The notes under the pieces: model-generated
Told to the model about the DNA's origin: nothing
The model's database searches: none
Seen by the model: the letters and a program-made list of their open reading frames with translations, nothing else
Translations under genes and position numbers: made by a program
Shown: in pieces, positions 6,045 to 13,110 of the stretch
Layout: every line of letters begins with the position of its first letter
How positions within the stretch are numbered: position 1 is the stretch's first letter
Source: Chersky-806 sp036502405
Lineage (GTDB): Bacteria; Actinomycetota; Acidimicrobiia; IMCC26256; JAENVU01
Assembly: GCA_036502405.1 (NCBI GenBank)
Contig: DASXYP010000129.1
Span: 1-14,792 of the forward strand
Reading direction: 5' to 3'
DNA: 14,792 nucleotides

Positions 6045-7232
6045 GTCGAAGAGCACCGGCAGCGTCGTCGGTGAACGGAACCGCTCGCCGTGGATGTGCA
6101 CGTCGTCCACGTCCCAGCGCTCGGGATCCGGCCGCAGGTTCGGGCACCGGTCGAGCAGGCGGTTCATCGCGCTCGCCATCTCCATGCGGGCCAGGTGCAT
6201 CCCGAGGCACATGTGCACCCCGACACCGAACGCGATGTGGGGCTGCGGTTCGCGGAAGATGTCGAACTCGTCCGGGCGGTCCCAGCGCGATGGGTCGTGG
6301 TTGGCCGAGCCGACGTTGGTCACGATCATCGAGCCCTTCGGGACCGGACGGCCCGCGAGCTCGGTGTCCTGCGCGCACTCCCGCGACGTGATCAGCAGCG
6401 GGCCCTCCCAGCGGATGGACTCCTCGATCGCCTGGGGCATGAGCGACCGGTCGGCCCGGAGCGCCTCGAGCTGGTCCGGGTTCGTGAGCAGCCCGTAGAT
6501 GAAGCTGCCGGTCGCCCGGTAGGTCGTCTCCGCGCCGGCCGGCATGAGCAGCCGCAGGAACGAGAAGATCTCCTCGTCGCCGAGTCGCTCGCCGTCGAGC
6601 TCGGCCTGCACGAGCTCGCTGATGAGGTCGTCACCCGGGTGCGCGCGGCGCTGCTCGACGACCTTTGCGAAGTACTCGCGAAGCTCGAGGCTCCCGGCGA
6701 TGCCCTCGTCGGGACGGACCGCGACGTTGATGACCGCCAGCGCCCGCGGGTGGAAGTACTCGTGGTCGTCGCGCGACAGCCCGAGGATCTCGGCGATGAC
6801 CTGCACGGGGTAGCGGTACGTGAACTCCGAGACGAGCTCCGCGCTCCCTCGGTCCGCGAACTTGTCGATCATCTCGTCGACGACGGGGACGACGAGGTCC
6901 TCGTCCCAGTGGGCCAGCATCCGCTGGCGGAACGCCTGGGCGACGAGCGACCGCATGTGGCGGTGCTCGGGCTCGTCCATCCCGACGAGCGGGTACGGCC
7001 CCATCACGACGCTCATCAGCTCGCGGATGCTGCCCGAGCAGAACGTCGTGTTGTCGCGCATCACGGCCGAGACCAGGTCGTAGGGGTAGACCTCGAGCGA
7101 GCCGTCCTCGAGCTCGGCCACGGGCGTCTCGACGCGCTTCGCGTGGAACTCCGGGTACGGGTCGCGCACGTCGCCGGCGACGCCGGAGAACTGGTCCATC
7201 GGCTCGAAGGGCGGGTCCATGGTCGCGGTCAT
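6039..7232 (-). CDS. Cytochrome P450 monooxygenase
   Basis: Complete 397-aa soluble bacterial class I P450 that would hydroxylate a hydrophobic substrate using electrons from a ferredoxin. Landmarks: I-helix oxygen-activation motif AGAETT (232-237), K-helix ExxR Glu271-Ser-Ile-Arg274, and heme loop FGVGVHMCLG (335-344) with the axial Cys342. DEPEHRHMRSLVAQAF (86-101) is the C-helix. The usual acidic I-helix residue is Glu235, common in this group. The first ATG (7232) is chosen because GGGGG lies just upstream; Met5 has none. A TAGGAT -10 and operator C lie 20-41 bp upstream. The gene leads an operon with the micro-ORF and DoxX. The [3Fe-4S] ferredoxin at 3927-4136, with the same operator type, is a likely partner. 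The CYP family cannot be fixed by eye; steroid, fatty-acid or terpene substrates are all possible. Confidence 0.95.
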   Translation of the reverse strand: MTATMDPPFEPMDQFSGVAGDVRDPYPEFHAKRVETPVAELEDGSLEVYPYDLVSAVMRDNTTFCSGSIRELMSVVMGPYPLVGMDEPEHRHMRSLVAQAFRQRMLAHWDEDLVVPVVDEMIDKFADRGSAELVSEFTYRYPVQVIAEILGLSRDDHEYFHPRALAVINVAVRPDEGIAGSLELREYFAKVVEQRRAHPGDDLISELVQAELDGERLGDEEIFSFLRLLMPAGAETTYRATGSFIYGLLTNPDQLEALRADRSLMPQAIEESIRWEGPLLITSRECAQDTELAGRPVPKGSMIVTNVGSANHDPSRWDRPDEFDIFREPQPHIAFGVGVHMCLGMHLARMEMASAMNRLLDRCPNLRPDPERWDVDDVHIHGERFRSPTTLPVLFDA

Positions 7233-7252
7233 CGGTTGCCCCCGGCGTTTGC

Positions 7253-7266
7253 TGACATGAGCGTCA
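7253..7266. promoter_or_regulatory. Operator site C, TGAC-N6-GTCA
   Basis: TGACATGAGCGTCA, one mismatch in the fifth pair. It starts one base downstream of the P450 -10 box, so it covers the expected transcription start. It is one of five copies in the window. Confidence 0.6.
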
Positions 7267-7267
7267 T

Positions 7268-7273
7268 ATCCTA
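7268..7273 (-). promoter_or_regulatory. Candidate -10 of the P450 operon
   Basis: TAGGAT on the minus strand, 35 nt before the P450 ATG and directly upstream of operator C. No convincing -35 is visible at 16-18 bp, so the promoter may need an activator or be weak. Confidence 0.5.
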
Positions 7274-7399
7274 GGTGCTCCGTCCGGTGACGCCGACGAT
7301 GTTCACGGCGAGTCGGGGGATGCTGATCGCAAGGACGCAGGACGAAGGCGCAGTGGGCTTCTGGGTCGAGGACGAGGACGCCGCGAGCTGCGCTCCCGG

Positions 7400-7427
7400 C
7401 CGGCGGGAACGCGTCGAGCGTTGCCGG
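7400..7427 (-). terminator. Hairpin just after the FGGY kinase gene
   Basis: Nested stem CCGGC (7400-7404) / GCCGG (7423-7427) and AACGC (7408-7412) / GCGTT (7418-7422) with loop GTCGA and a 3-nt GGG bulge. It lies 8 bp past the kinase stop codon. The rest of 7274-7399, between this hairpin and the P450 promoter, holds nothing I can name. Confidence 0.5.
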
Positions 7428-7435
7428 TCGGGGGA

Positions 7436-8779
7436 CTAGGTGGACAGCTCCAGGAAGCGTTGGTATCGGCTCGCCGCGGCCTCCACCCAAGCCGGATCGG
7501 GCTCGACCGTCCGCCCGGTCCGGGCCCAGCGGGCCGCACCCCGCATCCCGTCGGGCTCCCGGTCCACCGCGCACCGGGCCAGGAACGCCGAGCCGAGCGC
7601 CGCCGCCTCGGGCACGAGCGTGCACTCGACCGGGAGCCCGGTGCAGTCGGCGAGGGCCTGGACCCACTCCGCTACCCGCGTTCCCCCACCGGTGGCGACG
7701 ATCCGGCGCGGGGTCACCCCGTGGGCGTCGCGCGCCGCGTCGATCATCCGGCGGGTGACGAACCCCGAGGCCTCGAACGCGGCCCGCCGCAGCGCGGCCG
7801 GGCCGTGGGTGAGGTCGAGGTCGGCGAGCACGGCGCGCCGGTCGGGGTCGTGCAGCGGGACGCGCTCGCCGCGCGGATACGGCGCCCACACCGGGACGCG
7901 GTCGGGGTGAGCGACCTCGTCCGGATCGGGGTCGCGCAACGACCTCGTCGCCCAGTTCACGAACAGCCCACCGGCGTTGCTGGGCCCGCCCGCGAGGAGC
8001 TTGTCCTTCGCGGTGTGCGGGATGACCCAGTAGCCGGGCACGGGCTCCGCGCTCGTCGTCACCGAATTCACGATGAGCGTCGTCCCGAGCAACGCGAGCA
8101 CGTCACCGTCGTGGTCCGCACCGGCGACGATCTGGTCGGCGAGCGCGTCGATGCAACCGGACGCCAGCACCGGCCCGTCGGCGCCGCCCACCCGGCCGCA
8201 CTCCCACGCGGTCGGCACGAGCCGCGGGAGCTGCTCGACGTCCACTCCGATGGGCCCTGCGACCTCCGGGTCCCATTTGGTCCAGTCGAACAGCGGGAAG
8301 GCGGTCGACGCGGTCGACGTGTCGAGCACCGCCTCGCCGCTCAGCGCGTGGTTCGCGACCGCGGTCGCGGGCCAGTACCCCGCGGCATCGGGGTACTCGG
8401 CGTGGATCCAGCGCAGGAACTGCAGCAGCTCCCCGCTCTCGACCGGGTTCGCGCCGCTCGCCTCGGACCGGCCGCGCCCGTCGCCGTAGAGCAGGCCCGG
8501 AGTGCGCGGCACGCCGTCACCGTCGACGCCCGTGAGCGACGGGACCATCGCCGACACGCTTACCGCGTCGGGCGCGTCGTCGAGCCCGAGGGCGGCCAGC
8601 GCCGCGACGGGACCCTCACGCCACGCGACCGCGGCGTCGTGCTGGAAGCGGTCGGCCGCCGGGATCTGGATCTCGTGCGGGACGCGCGCCGATGCGACGA
8701 CGTTCCCGTCCGCGTCCGCGGCCACCGCCTTCACCGAGCTCGTGCCGATGTCGATCCCCACCGTGATGTCGGTCGCCAT
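7436..8779 (-). CDS. FGGY-family carbohydrate kinase
   Basis: Predicted 447-aa ATP-dependent sugar/polyol kinase of the FGGY family (xylulokinase, gluconokinase, ribulokinase relatives), cytoplasmic. N-terminal phosphate loop: VGIDIGTSSVKAVAAD (7-22). Middle: the GTT segment LALLGTTLIVNSVT that begins the second ATPase lobe. C-terminal lobe: PRRIVATGGGTRVAEWVQAL, the adenosine-binding glycine loop, followed by LVPEAAALGSAFLA. It is slightly shorter than the 480-520 aa usual for the family. The ATG at 8779 lies 9 nt after the stop of the HisN-like gene, so the two form an operon. The sugar substrate cannot be told from sequence. The last 45 residues (ARWARTGRTVEPDPAWVEAA ...) are the usual helical tail. 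Confidence 0.9.
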   Translation of the reverse strand: MATDITVGIDIGTSSVKAVAADADGNVVASARVPHEIQIPAADRFQHDAAVAWREGPVAALAALGLDDAPDAVSVSAMVPSLTGVDGDGVPRTPGLLYGDGRGRSEASGANPVESGELLQFLRWIHAEYPDAAGYWPATAVANHALSGEAVLDTSTASTAFPLFDWTKWDPEVAGPIGVDVEQLPRLVPTAWECGRVGGADGPVLASGCIDALADQIVAGADHDGDVLALLGTTLIVNSVTTSAEPVPGYWVIPHTAKDKLLAGGPSNAGGLFVNWATRSLRDPDPDEVAHPDRVPVWAPYPRGERVPLHDPDRRAVLADLDLTHGPAALRRAAFEASGFVTRRMIDAARDAHGVTPRRIVATGGGTRVAEWVQALADCTGLPVECTLVPEAAALGSAFLARCAVDREPDGMRGAARWARTGRTVEPDPAWVEAAASRYQRFLELST

Positions 8780-8788
8780 GCGCTCGGT

Positions 8789-9565
8789 CTACTCGGTCGG
8801 AGCCGGGGCGGGCCGGAGCGCGGTGAGGACCTCGTCGTGCAGGATCCCGTTCGTCGAGACCGCGCTGCCACCGTCCGCGGTGTGGTTGCCGGCCAGGTCG
8901 GTGAACGTGCCACCGGCTTCCTCGACGATCACCAGCAGCGGGGCGAGGTCCCACAGCGCGACGACCGGCTCGGCGGCGATGTCGGCGGCGCCCTCGGCCA
9001 CGAGGATGTGGCTCCAGAAGTCTCCGAAGCCCCGCGTGCGCCACACCTGTTCGGCCAGCGCGTCGAACTCGTCCTGCAGCCCGTACTCGCCCCACCACTT
9101 GAAGTCGCTGTAGCAGAGCTGCGCGTCCTCGAGCGCCCGGACCTTCGAGACCTCGATGCGGGTGCCGTCGGCGAACGCGCCGCCGCCGCGCACTGCCCAC
9201 CACGTGTGCCCGAGCGCGGGCGCGGAGCAGACCCCGACCCGCATCTCGCCGTCCTCCTCGAGCGCGAGCAGCGTCGCCCACACCGGGACGCCGCGCACGT
9301 AGTTCTTGGTCCCGTCGATCGGGTCGATGATCCACCGGCGGGCGCCGTCGCCGTCGGTGCCGAACTCCTCGCCGAGCACCGCGTCGCCGGGACGGGCGTC
9401 GGCGAGGCGACCGCGGATCAGCTGCTCGGCCGCCTGGTCGGCCTCGGACACCGGCGTCAGGTCCGGCTTCGTCTCGACCCGCAGGTCGTGGGCGCGGAAC
9501 CGCCGGAGGGTGATCTCGTCGGCCAGGGCGACGAGCTCGAGGGCGAGGGTCAGGTCGGCATCGAT
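8789..9565 (-). CDS. hisN: Histidinol-phosphatase, inositol monophosphatase family
   Basis: Mg-dependent phosphatase of the inositol monophosphatase family. It most resembles the actinobacterial HisN group, which makes histidinol from histidinol phosphate. With ATC 9565 as residue 1 it has 258 aa, the usual length. Motifs: GDAVLGEEFG (60-69, metal ligand Glu), WIIDPIDGTKNYVRG (78-92, ligands Asp81 and Asp84), and ALWDLAPLLVIVEEAGG (203-219, Asp206). RTRGFGDFWSHILVAEGAAD is very like HisN. Start problem: an in-frame TAG lies just upstream (9578-9576) and no ATG, GTG or TTG occurs in frame until GTG 9451 (residue 39), which would cut off the first helix. The ATC at 9565 fits homologues exactly and lies 6 nt after a TAGGTT -10 box. 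Other histidine genes are not nearby. A different sugar phosphate substrate, given the neighbouring kinase, remains possible. Confidence 0.82.
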   Translation of the reverse strand: MDADLTLALELVALADEITLRRFRAHDLRVETKPDLTPVSEADQAAEQLIRGRLADARPGDAVLGEEFGTDGDGARRWIIDPIDGTKNYVRGVPVWATLLALEEDGEMRVGVCSAPALGHTWWAVRGGGAFADGTRIEVSKVRALEDAQLCYSDFKWWGEYGLQDEFDALAEQVWRTRGFGDFWSHILVAEGAADIAAEPVVALWDLAPLLVIVEEAGGTFTDLAGNHTADGGSAVSTNGILHDEVLTALRPAPAPTE

Positions 9566-9571
9566 GCGGGG

Positions 9572-9577
9572 AACCTA
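9572..9577 (-). promoter_or_regulatory. -10 box of hisN, leaderless with ATC start
   Basis: TAGGTT on the minus strand, 6 nt before the ATC at 9565. The in-frame stop TAG is part of this box. No clear -35 is visible. The spacing equals that at the leaderless GTG 2498. Confidence 0.5.
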
Positions 9578-9593
9578 GTCCGGGTGTGTCACC

Positions 9594-9605
9594 GGCTCGC
9601 GAGCC
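9594..9605. repeat. 12-bp perfect palindrome between hisN and lipoprotein gene
   Basis: GGCTCGCGAGCC, its own reverse complement, in the 78-bp divergent intergenic region. It could be an operator, but a single GC-rich palindrome is weak evidence. Confidence 0.25.
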
Positions 9606-9633
9606 CGGGTGCGCCATGCTGGGGACCGAACCC

Positions 9634-9638
9634 GGAGG
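9634..9638 (+). promoter_or_regulatory. Ribosome binding site fixing the lipoprotein start
   Basis: GGAGG, 5 nt before GTG 9644. It overlaps the alternative GTG at 9638, which therefore is not the start. Confidence 0.7.
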
Positions 9639-9643
9639 TGCTC

Positions 9644-10150
9644 GTGGCCCGTCTCCCACTCCTTGCCGTCCTCTGCGCGACGGTGCTCGGCGTCACCCTG
9701 ACCGCGTGCGACAGCGGCGGCTCGAGCGCGGCCAAGAAGCCGCACCGCTCGACGACGACGTCCTCGTCGAGCACGACGACGACCACCACGACGGGCGGTC
9801 CGAGCACCTCGACCGAGACCTCGGGTGGCGGCGCGACGACCTCGACCGTCGCACCCATCGGCACCTGCGGGAACCAGACCACGACGATCGTCGCCGCGAT
9901 CCAGGGCAGCAGCTCGGGCGGGCTCGACCAGAACGCGGGCCGGTACACCGTGCAGCGATGCCGGATCGCGGCGTCGTCGCCGATCTGGGCCGCGGCGCAG
10001 ATCGTCCCGAACCCGGGCGTCCAGCTCGACGGGGCGACGGTCGTGCTGCAGCGGATCGGCGCGCTCTGGAACGTCCAGTCGGTCGGCACGTCCCAGGTCG
10101 GCTGCAACGCGCCCGCGCAGATCATCCAAGATCTCGGGCTGATCTGCTGA
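9644..10150 (+). CDS. Putative secreted lipoprotein with Ser/Thr linker
   Basis: Predicted 168-aa lipoprotein. Signal peptide at residues 1-21 (ARLPLLAVLCATVLGVTLTA) ends in the lipobox LTAC with Cys22, so the protein should be lipid-anchored on the outer face of the membrane. Residues about 30-75 are almost only Ser, Thr and Gly, a flexible linker that is possibly O-mannosylated as in other actinobacteria (inference). Residues about 76-168 form a small domain with four Cys (in TCGNQ, QRCRI, VGCNA and the C-terminal LIC), probably two disulfides. The ending WNVQ ... GCNAP ... DLGLIC resembles small secreted actinobacterial proteins of unknown function. Start GTG 9644 has an ideal ribosome binding site. 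The gene is followed after 10 bp by the phosphotransferase gene, so they may be cotranscribed, although no functional link is evident. Confidence 0.75.
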   Translation: MARLPLLAVLCATVLGVTLTACDSGGSSAAKKPHRSTTTSSSSTTTTTTTGGPSTSTETSGGGATTSTVAPIGTCGNQTTTIVAAIQGSSSGGLDQNAGRYTVQRCRIAASSPIWAAAQIVPNPGVQLDGATVVLQRIGALWNVQSVGTSQVGCNAPAQIIQDLGLIC

Positions 10151-10160
10151 CCATGAGCCC

Positions 10161-11165
10161 GTGCTCCTGACCCCCCGGCCGGTGGCCGGCTCGGTCGAGG
10201 AGCTGGTCGCCGACGCGACGTCCCGGACCCCGATGACCGCGGCCGACTCCAAGTCGGGCGCCACGTTCGAGCGGGTCGTGATCGACGGCGACGCGTACGT
10301 CCTCAAGCACGTGTCGCCCGACCGCGACTGGATCGCCCGGGCCTGCGGCGACGTCGGGCCGTGGACCGTGCGGATCTGGAGCTCCGGGCTGCTCGACCAC
10401 GTGCCCGACGGGATCGACCACACGTACGCGGGCGCCGCGTGCACCGGTCGCGACGGCGCCGTCCTCATGCACGACGTCGGTCCGTGGCTCGTGCCCGAGG
10501 GCGATGTGCCCGTCGCGGAGGCCGACCACCTCGCGTTCCTCGACCGGCTCGCCGCGCTGCACGCGTCGTTCTGGGGCTGGACCGACGACGTCGGGCTCTT
10601 ACCCCTCGCCAACCGCTTCTTCATGTTCGGCCCGTGGATGGTCGCCTGCGAGGAGGCGCTCGACTTCCCCGAGCTGGTGCCGGTCATCGCGCGCGACGGC
10701 TGGGTCCGACTCCGCGAGCTCGCGCCGGCGATGTCCGCGGTGCTGGAGCCGCTGACCGTCGACCCGTCTCCGCTGGTCGAGGCGCTGGAGTCGACGCCGC
10801 TGACGTTCGTTCACGGCGACACCAAGACGGGCAACCTCGGTCGGCATCCCGACGGGCGCGTGATCCTCATCGACTGGGCGCTCCCCGGGCGCAGCGCCGG
10901 ATGCCTCGAGCTCGCGCACTACCTCGCGCTGAACCGCAGCCGGATCCCGTCGCGCTTCACGCCCGAGGCCACGATCGCGGCGTACCGCGACGCGCTCGAA
11001 CGGCACGGGATCGACACCGCGCCGTGGTGGGAGCGCCAGCTCGCGCTGAGCCTGCTCGGGATCATGGTGCAGCTCGGCTGGGAGAAGGCGCTCGGCCCAC
11101 CGGACGACCTCGCCTGGTGGCAGACGCACGTCCGCGAAGGGGCCGAGCTCCTCGATTCCTCATGA
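10161..11165 (+). CDS. Aminoglycoside-phosphotransferase-fold (APH) kinase-like protein
   Basis: Predicted 334-aa protein of the APH/choline-kinase fold, phosphorylating a small molecule with ATP in the cytoplasm. The catalytic loop is FVHGDTKTGNLG with His218, Asp220 and Asn225, followed by the metal-binding VILIDWALPG with Asp238. Lys49 in AYVLKHVSP is the likely ATP-binding lysine of the N lobe. VGPWLVPEGD resembles the hinge. All key residues are present, so it should be active. Many actinobacterial members are unstudied and no drug resistance should be assumed. GTG 10161 is 10 bp after the lipoprotein stop; no clear Shine-Dalgarno is seen, so coupling or a slightly different start is possible. 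It converges with the thiolase gene (26 bp apart) with no evident terminator hairpin in that gap. Confidence 0.85.
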   Translation: MLLTPRPVAGSVEELVADATSRTPMTAADSKSGATFERVVIDGDAYVLKHVSPDRDWIARACGDVGPWTVRIWSSGLLDHVPDGIDHTYAGAACTGRDGAVLMHDVGPWLVPEGDVPVAEADHLAFLDRLAALHASFWGWTDDVGLLPLANRFFMFGPWMVACEEALDFPELVPVIARDGWVRLRELAPAMSAVLEPLTVDPSPLVEALESTPLTFVHGDTKTGNLGRHPDGRVILIDWALPGRSAGCLELAHYLALNRSRIPSRFTPEATIAAYRDALERHGIDTAPWWERQLALSLLGIMVQLGWEKALGPPDDLAWWQTHVREGAELLDSS

Positions 11166-11191
11166 AGGGACGGGCAAACGCGCCGGTCGCG

Positions 11192-12370
11192 CTACGCGGG
11201 CATGACCTCGACGACGGTGGCGCTGCCCATGCCGCCGCCCGCGCACATGCTCGCGACACCGATGCCGCCACCCCGCCGGCGCAGCTCGTGCACCAGCGTG
11301 ACGATCATGCGGGCGCCGGTGGCGGCGATCGGGTGCCCGATGCTGCAGCCGCTGCCGCTGACGTTCGTGATCTCGTGCGGGATGCCGAGGATGCGCGTGC
11401 TGGCCACGCACATGGACGCGAACGCCTCGTTGATCTCGAACAGGTCGACGTCCTTGACCGTGAGCCCGGCGCGGTCGAGCGCCTTCGGGATCGCGAACGT
11501 CGGGCCGAGGCCCGTGTCACCGGGCGCGACGCCGGCCGACGCCCACGACTTCACGATCGCCATCGGCTTGAGCCCGTTGGCCTGCACGTACTCCGAGTCG
11601 GCCAGCACCATCGCAGCACCACCGTCGTTCAGCCCGGACGCGTTCCCGGCCGTGATGCTGAAGCCCTCGATCTCCGGGTGGAGCGGGTTCAGCGAGGCGA
11701 GCTTCTCCATCGTGGTCGTCCGGCGCGGATGCTCGTCGACCGAGAAGATCACGGTCTCGCCGTCGCGGCGCTTGACCTCGAGGGGGAAGATCTCTTCCTC
11801 GAAGCGGCCCTCGTCGATCGCCTCGACCGCGCGGCGGTGCGACTCGTAGGACCAGAAGTCCATCTCCTCGCGCGTGACGTTCGCCTTCTGCGCGGCGTTC
11901 CATCCGACGGTGATCGACATGTCGAACGCGGGCGCGTCCGGGGTCTCGGGGTGGCTCGGTGACATCCACGGGGCCAGGTCGTCCGTGCCGAGCACGCGCT
12001 TCATGACCGACGGTGAGGTCGACGTCGACTCCGCGCCGCCCCCGATCACGACCTTGTCCATGCCGGCGCGGATGCTCGCCGCGGCACCCTGCACCGCGGC
12101 CATGCCCGACGCGCAGTGGCGGTTGAGCGCAACGCCGGGGACGTTGGTCATGCCAAGGTCCACGGCCGCGTAGCGGGCGATGTCGCCACCACCCTGGAGG
12201 CTCTCGCCCATCTGGAGGTCGTCGACGTCGTCCGTCGGGATCCCGGAGCGCTTCAGCGCCTCGCCGACCGACTCCTTGGCCAGGTCGAAGGCCGAGACGT
12301 CGAGGAGCGTGCCCTTCCGGGCCGTCCCGATCGCCGTACGCGCCGCGGAGATGATGACGGCGTCACCCAT
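11192..12370 (-). CDS. Thiolase (acetyl-CoA C-acyltransferase family)
   Basis: Complete 392-aa thiolase II-fold enzyme, which splits 3-ketoacyl-CoA with CoA (beta-oxidation direction) or condenses acetyl-CoA units. Catalytic residues are visible: nucleophile Cys86 in LNRHCASGM, NEAFA (314-318), His346 in GHPIAATGAR, and acid/base Cys376 in MCAGGGMGSA. The N-terminus AVIISAARTAIGTARKG is typical. The loop before His346 reads NVSGSGCSI, which differs from the common VNGGAIALGHP. It is seen in some actinobacterial thiolases acting on unusual acyl-CoAs (from general knowledge, not checked). ATG 12370 is preceded by AGGGGG at about 9 nt. The gene has its own promoter with operator D about 50 bp upstream, so it is probably induced together with the P450 and SDR. 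It seems monocistronic. Confidence 0.93.
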   Translation of the reverse strand: MGDAVIISAARTAIGTARKGTLLDVSAFDLAKESVGEALKRSGIPTDDVDDLQMGESLQGGGDIARYAAVDLGMTNVPGVALNRHCASGMAAVQGAAASIRAGMDKVVIGGGAESTSTSPSVMKRVLGTDDLAPWMSPSHPETPDAPAFDMSITVGWNAAQKANVTREEMDFWSYESHRRAVEAIDEGRFEEEIFPLEVKRRDGETVIFSVDEHPRRTTTMEKLASLNPLHPEIEGFSITAGNASGLNDGGAAMVLADSEYVQANGLKPMAIVKSWASAGVAPGDTGLGPTFAIPKALDRAGLTVKDVDLFEINEAFASMCVASTRILGIPHEITNVSGSGCSIGHPIAATGARMIVTLVHELRRRGGGIGVASMCAGGGMGSATVVEVMPA

Positions 12371-12410
12371 GGTCGATTCCCCCTGAGACAGAGTGGCTGC
12401 TGAGGGCCCG

Positions 12411-12416
12411 ATCGTA
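12411..12416 (-). promoter_or_regulatory. Candidate -10 of the thiolase gene
   Basis: TACGAT on the minus strand, 40 nt before the ATG, with operator D ending 3 bp upstream. The -35 region at 12435-12440 reads GGAAAC, a poor match. Confidence 0.5.
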
Positions 12417-12419
12417 GCG

Positions 12420-12433
12420 TGACACCCCTGTCA
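12420..12433. promoter_or_regulatory. Operator site D, TGAC-N6-GTCA
   Basis: TGACACCCCTGTCA, perfect 5-bp arms TGACA/TGTCA. It fills most of the -35/-10 spacer of the thiolase promoter, the same placing as at sites A and E. Confidence 0.65.
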
Positions 12434-12466
12434 GGTTTCCAGGCGGCGCGGGCAGCGGCAGGGCGG

Positions 12467-13105
12467 TCAGGTGGGGCGGGCGGGGCGGACGTGGCCCGCG
12501 CGGATCTGGGCCGCGAGGTCCTCGGCGGTCCGGACGGGCCCGTCGACCTCGGTCGCGTACGCCCCGGCGAGCCCCGGGCCGTGAGCGTCGCTCGACGAGA
12601 CGGTCGGGCGCGGCGCGAGGGCGAGTGCGGCGGCGGTGATCGTGTGCTCGAGCGTCGTGGTCTGCGTGCTCGCGACCTCGATCGCGTGCACGGCCTCCCA
12701 CTGCGGGAGCGTTGCGACCGACTCGGGCTTCGGTGGCACGCGGCCGCCCTTGATGGCGCGCTCCCCCGCGAGCCGGCGCACCGGGTGCGGCAGGACGAGC
12801 GCGGTGTCCGAGTGCGCGCACTCCTCCACCAGCTCCTCGAGCCTGTAGCCCAGCCAGAGCGGCTTCTCGAGCGGGCCGAAGACGAGGACGTGCCCGACGT
12901 CCGTGGTCAGCTCGACGCCGGGGATCAACGGGAAGTCGAGCAGCCGGGACGCGTCGGCGAGCTCGTCGCCGGGCCACCGCACGTCGTGCTCGGTGATGCA
13001 GAGCGCGTCGAGCCCGCGCCCCCGCGCGGTCTCGACCAGCTCCTCCAACGTCGTGCGGGAGCAGTTCGAGCGCGGCGCGGTGTGCGCGTGGAGGTCGATC
13101 AGCAC
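12467..13105 (-). CDS. PHP-domain metal-dependent phosphoesterase
   Basis: Predicted 212-aa protein made only of a PHP (polymerase and histidinol phosphatase) domain, a trinuclear-metal phosphoesterase fold. Visible ligands with GTG 13105 as residue 1: His6 and His8 in DLHAHT, His40-Asp41 in CITEHD, Glu65 in GVELTTD, His72 in GHVLVFG, His107 in VLPHPVR, and Asp173/His175 in SSSDAHG. All are intact, so activity is likely. PHP proteins of this size act on phosphoesters such as nucleotides or pAp-like compounds; the substrate is unknown here. The ORF is open far upstream, but that part overlaps the MBL-Rieske gene in another frame. GTG 13105 lies 5 nt after that gene's stop and the PHP fold starts at once, so coupled translation is likely. 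Confidence 0.85.
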   Translation of the reverse strand: MLIDLHAHTAPRSNCSRTTLEELVETARGRGLDALCITEHDVRWPGDELADASRLLDFPLIPGVELTTDVGHVLVFGPLEKPLWLGYRLEELVEECAHSDTALVLPHPVRRLAGERAIKGGRVPPKPESVATLPQWEAVHAIEVASTQTTTLEHTITAAALALAPRPTVSSSDAHGPGLAGAYATEVDGPVRTAEDLAAQIRAGHVRPARPT

Positions 13106-13110
13106 GGGAG

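Noticed and set aside
7299..7439. 46-codon plus-strand ORF between the P450 promoter and the kinase gene
   Set aside because: No ribosome binding site, no recognisable similarity, and it runs through the terminator hairpin into the stop of the opposite gene. Open frames of this length are expected by chance in such GC-rich DNA.
7421..9643. Very long plus-strand open frame running into the lipoprotein
   Set aside because: It is the reverse shadow of the kinase and hisN genes, rich in Arg/Pro/Ala/Gly with no domain. The lipoprotein signal peptide and ribosome binding site show the real start at 9644.
10161..11165. Aminoglycoside resistance gene
   Set aside because: Only the general APH kinase fold is visible. 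Such proteins are common chromosomal kinases in actinobacteria and nothing in the context points to drug resistance.
12354..12366. TGACGGCGTCA inside the thiolase N-terminal codons
   Set aside because: It has the same half-sites as the operator but only 1 bp between TGACG and CGTCA, so the 14-bp spacing is broken. It is coding sequence for AVI.
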